Shown here: positions 5,272 through 5,343 of the stretch, one piece after another
How positions within the stretch are numbered: the stretch's first letter is position 1
Layout of the letters: each line of letters begins with the position of its first letter
Origin: Fusobacteriaceae bacterium
GTDB lineage: Bacteria > Fusobacteriota > Fusobacteriia > Fusobacteriales > Fusobacteriaceae
Length of the DNA: 5,343 nucleotides
Reading direction: 5' to 3'
NCBI GenBank assembly: GCA_900764925.1
Contig: CAAFPW010000075.1
Coordinates: 1 to 5,343 of the forward strand
Position numbers and translations under genes: made by a program
The notes under the pieces: generated by a model
The model's database searches: none
What the model was told of the DNA's origin: nothing
The model's input: the letters and a program-made list of their open reading frames with translations, nothing else

Positions 5272-5343
5272 TGGCGGGAGTGACGAGGGTCGAACTCGCG
5301 ACCTCATGCGTGACAGGCATGCGCTCTAACCAACTGAGCTACA
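5272..5343 (-). tRNA. tRNA-Asp (anticodon GUC), 5' end cut by the window
   Basis: On the minus strand this is an aspartate tRNA missing its first five bases. The 3' acceptor strand CACTCCC (5276-5282) is followed by discriminator G, the aspartate identity base, and CCA (5272-5274). The anticodon stem CATGC/GCATG holds the loop CTGTCAC, giving anticodon GTC at 5312-5314. The T loop is TTCGACC. The promoter of this tRNA operon must lie beyond the right edge. Confidence 0.96.

Overview
The window is strongly AT-rich, every gene reads on the minus strand, ribosome-binding sites are strong AGGAGG-type, and the tRNAs whose 3' ends are visible carry an encoded CCA. Together with the protein families this suggests a low-GC anaerobe, most likely a Fusobacterium or relative, with a clostridial Firmicute as the alternative. 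The assignment is inference; no 16S or other marker is present.

Layout, read in the direction of transcription (right to left). The right edge holds the end of a tRNA operon: tRNA-Asp (5' end cut by the window), tRNA-Phe and tRNA-Cys, closed by an intrinsic terminator. Next comes a two-gene redox unit: an aldo/keto reductase, then, 38 nt later, an FMN-dependent flavoprotein with a Cys-rich motif, ended by a hairpin terminator. The third unit is a single gene for an N-acetylneuraminate lyase-type aldolase. It has a near-consensus promoter, an 18-bp palindromic operator overlapping the -10 box, and its own terminator. The fourth unit is yvcK (glmR), coupled by an 8-nt overlap to a radical SAM gene. 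The left edge holds a second tRNA operon (Thr, then Glu, which is cut at its 3' end), driven by a very strong promoter with an extended -10.

How the genes relate. YvcK/GlmR-family proteins link carbon status to amino-sugar and cell-wall precursor supply, and the lyase would feed ManNAc and pyruvate into the same metabolism. However, the two genes are separated by a terminator and have separate promoters, so any functional link is inference. The reductase and flavoprotein look like one NAD(P)H-dependent redox operon with an unknown substrate.

I see no CRISPR array, insertion sequence, phage gene, toxin-antitoxin pair or obvious new defence system. The most interesting items are the operator architecture in front of the lyase, three altered substrate-pocket positions in that enzyme, the yvcK/radical SAM coupling outside the usual yvcK neighbourhood, and the paired palindromes upstream of the reductase promoter.
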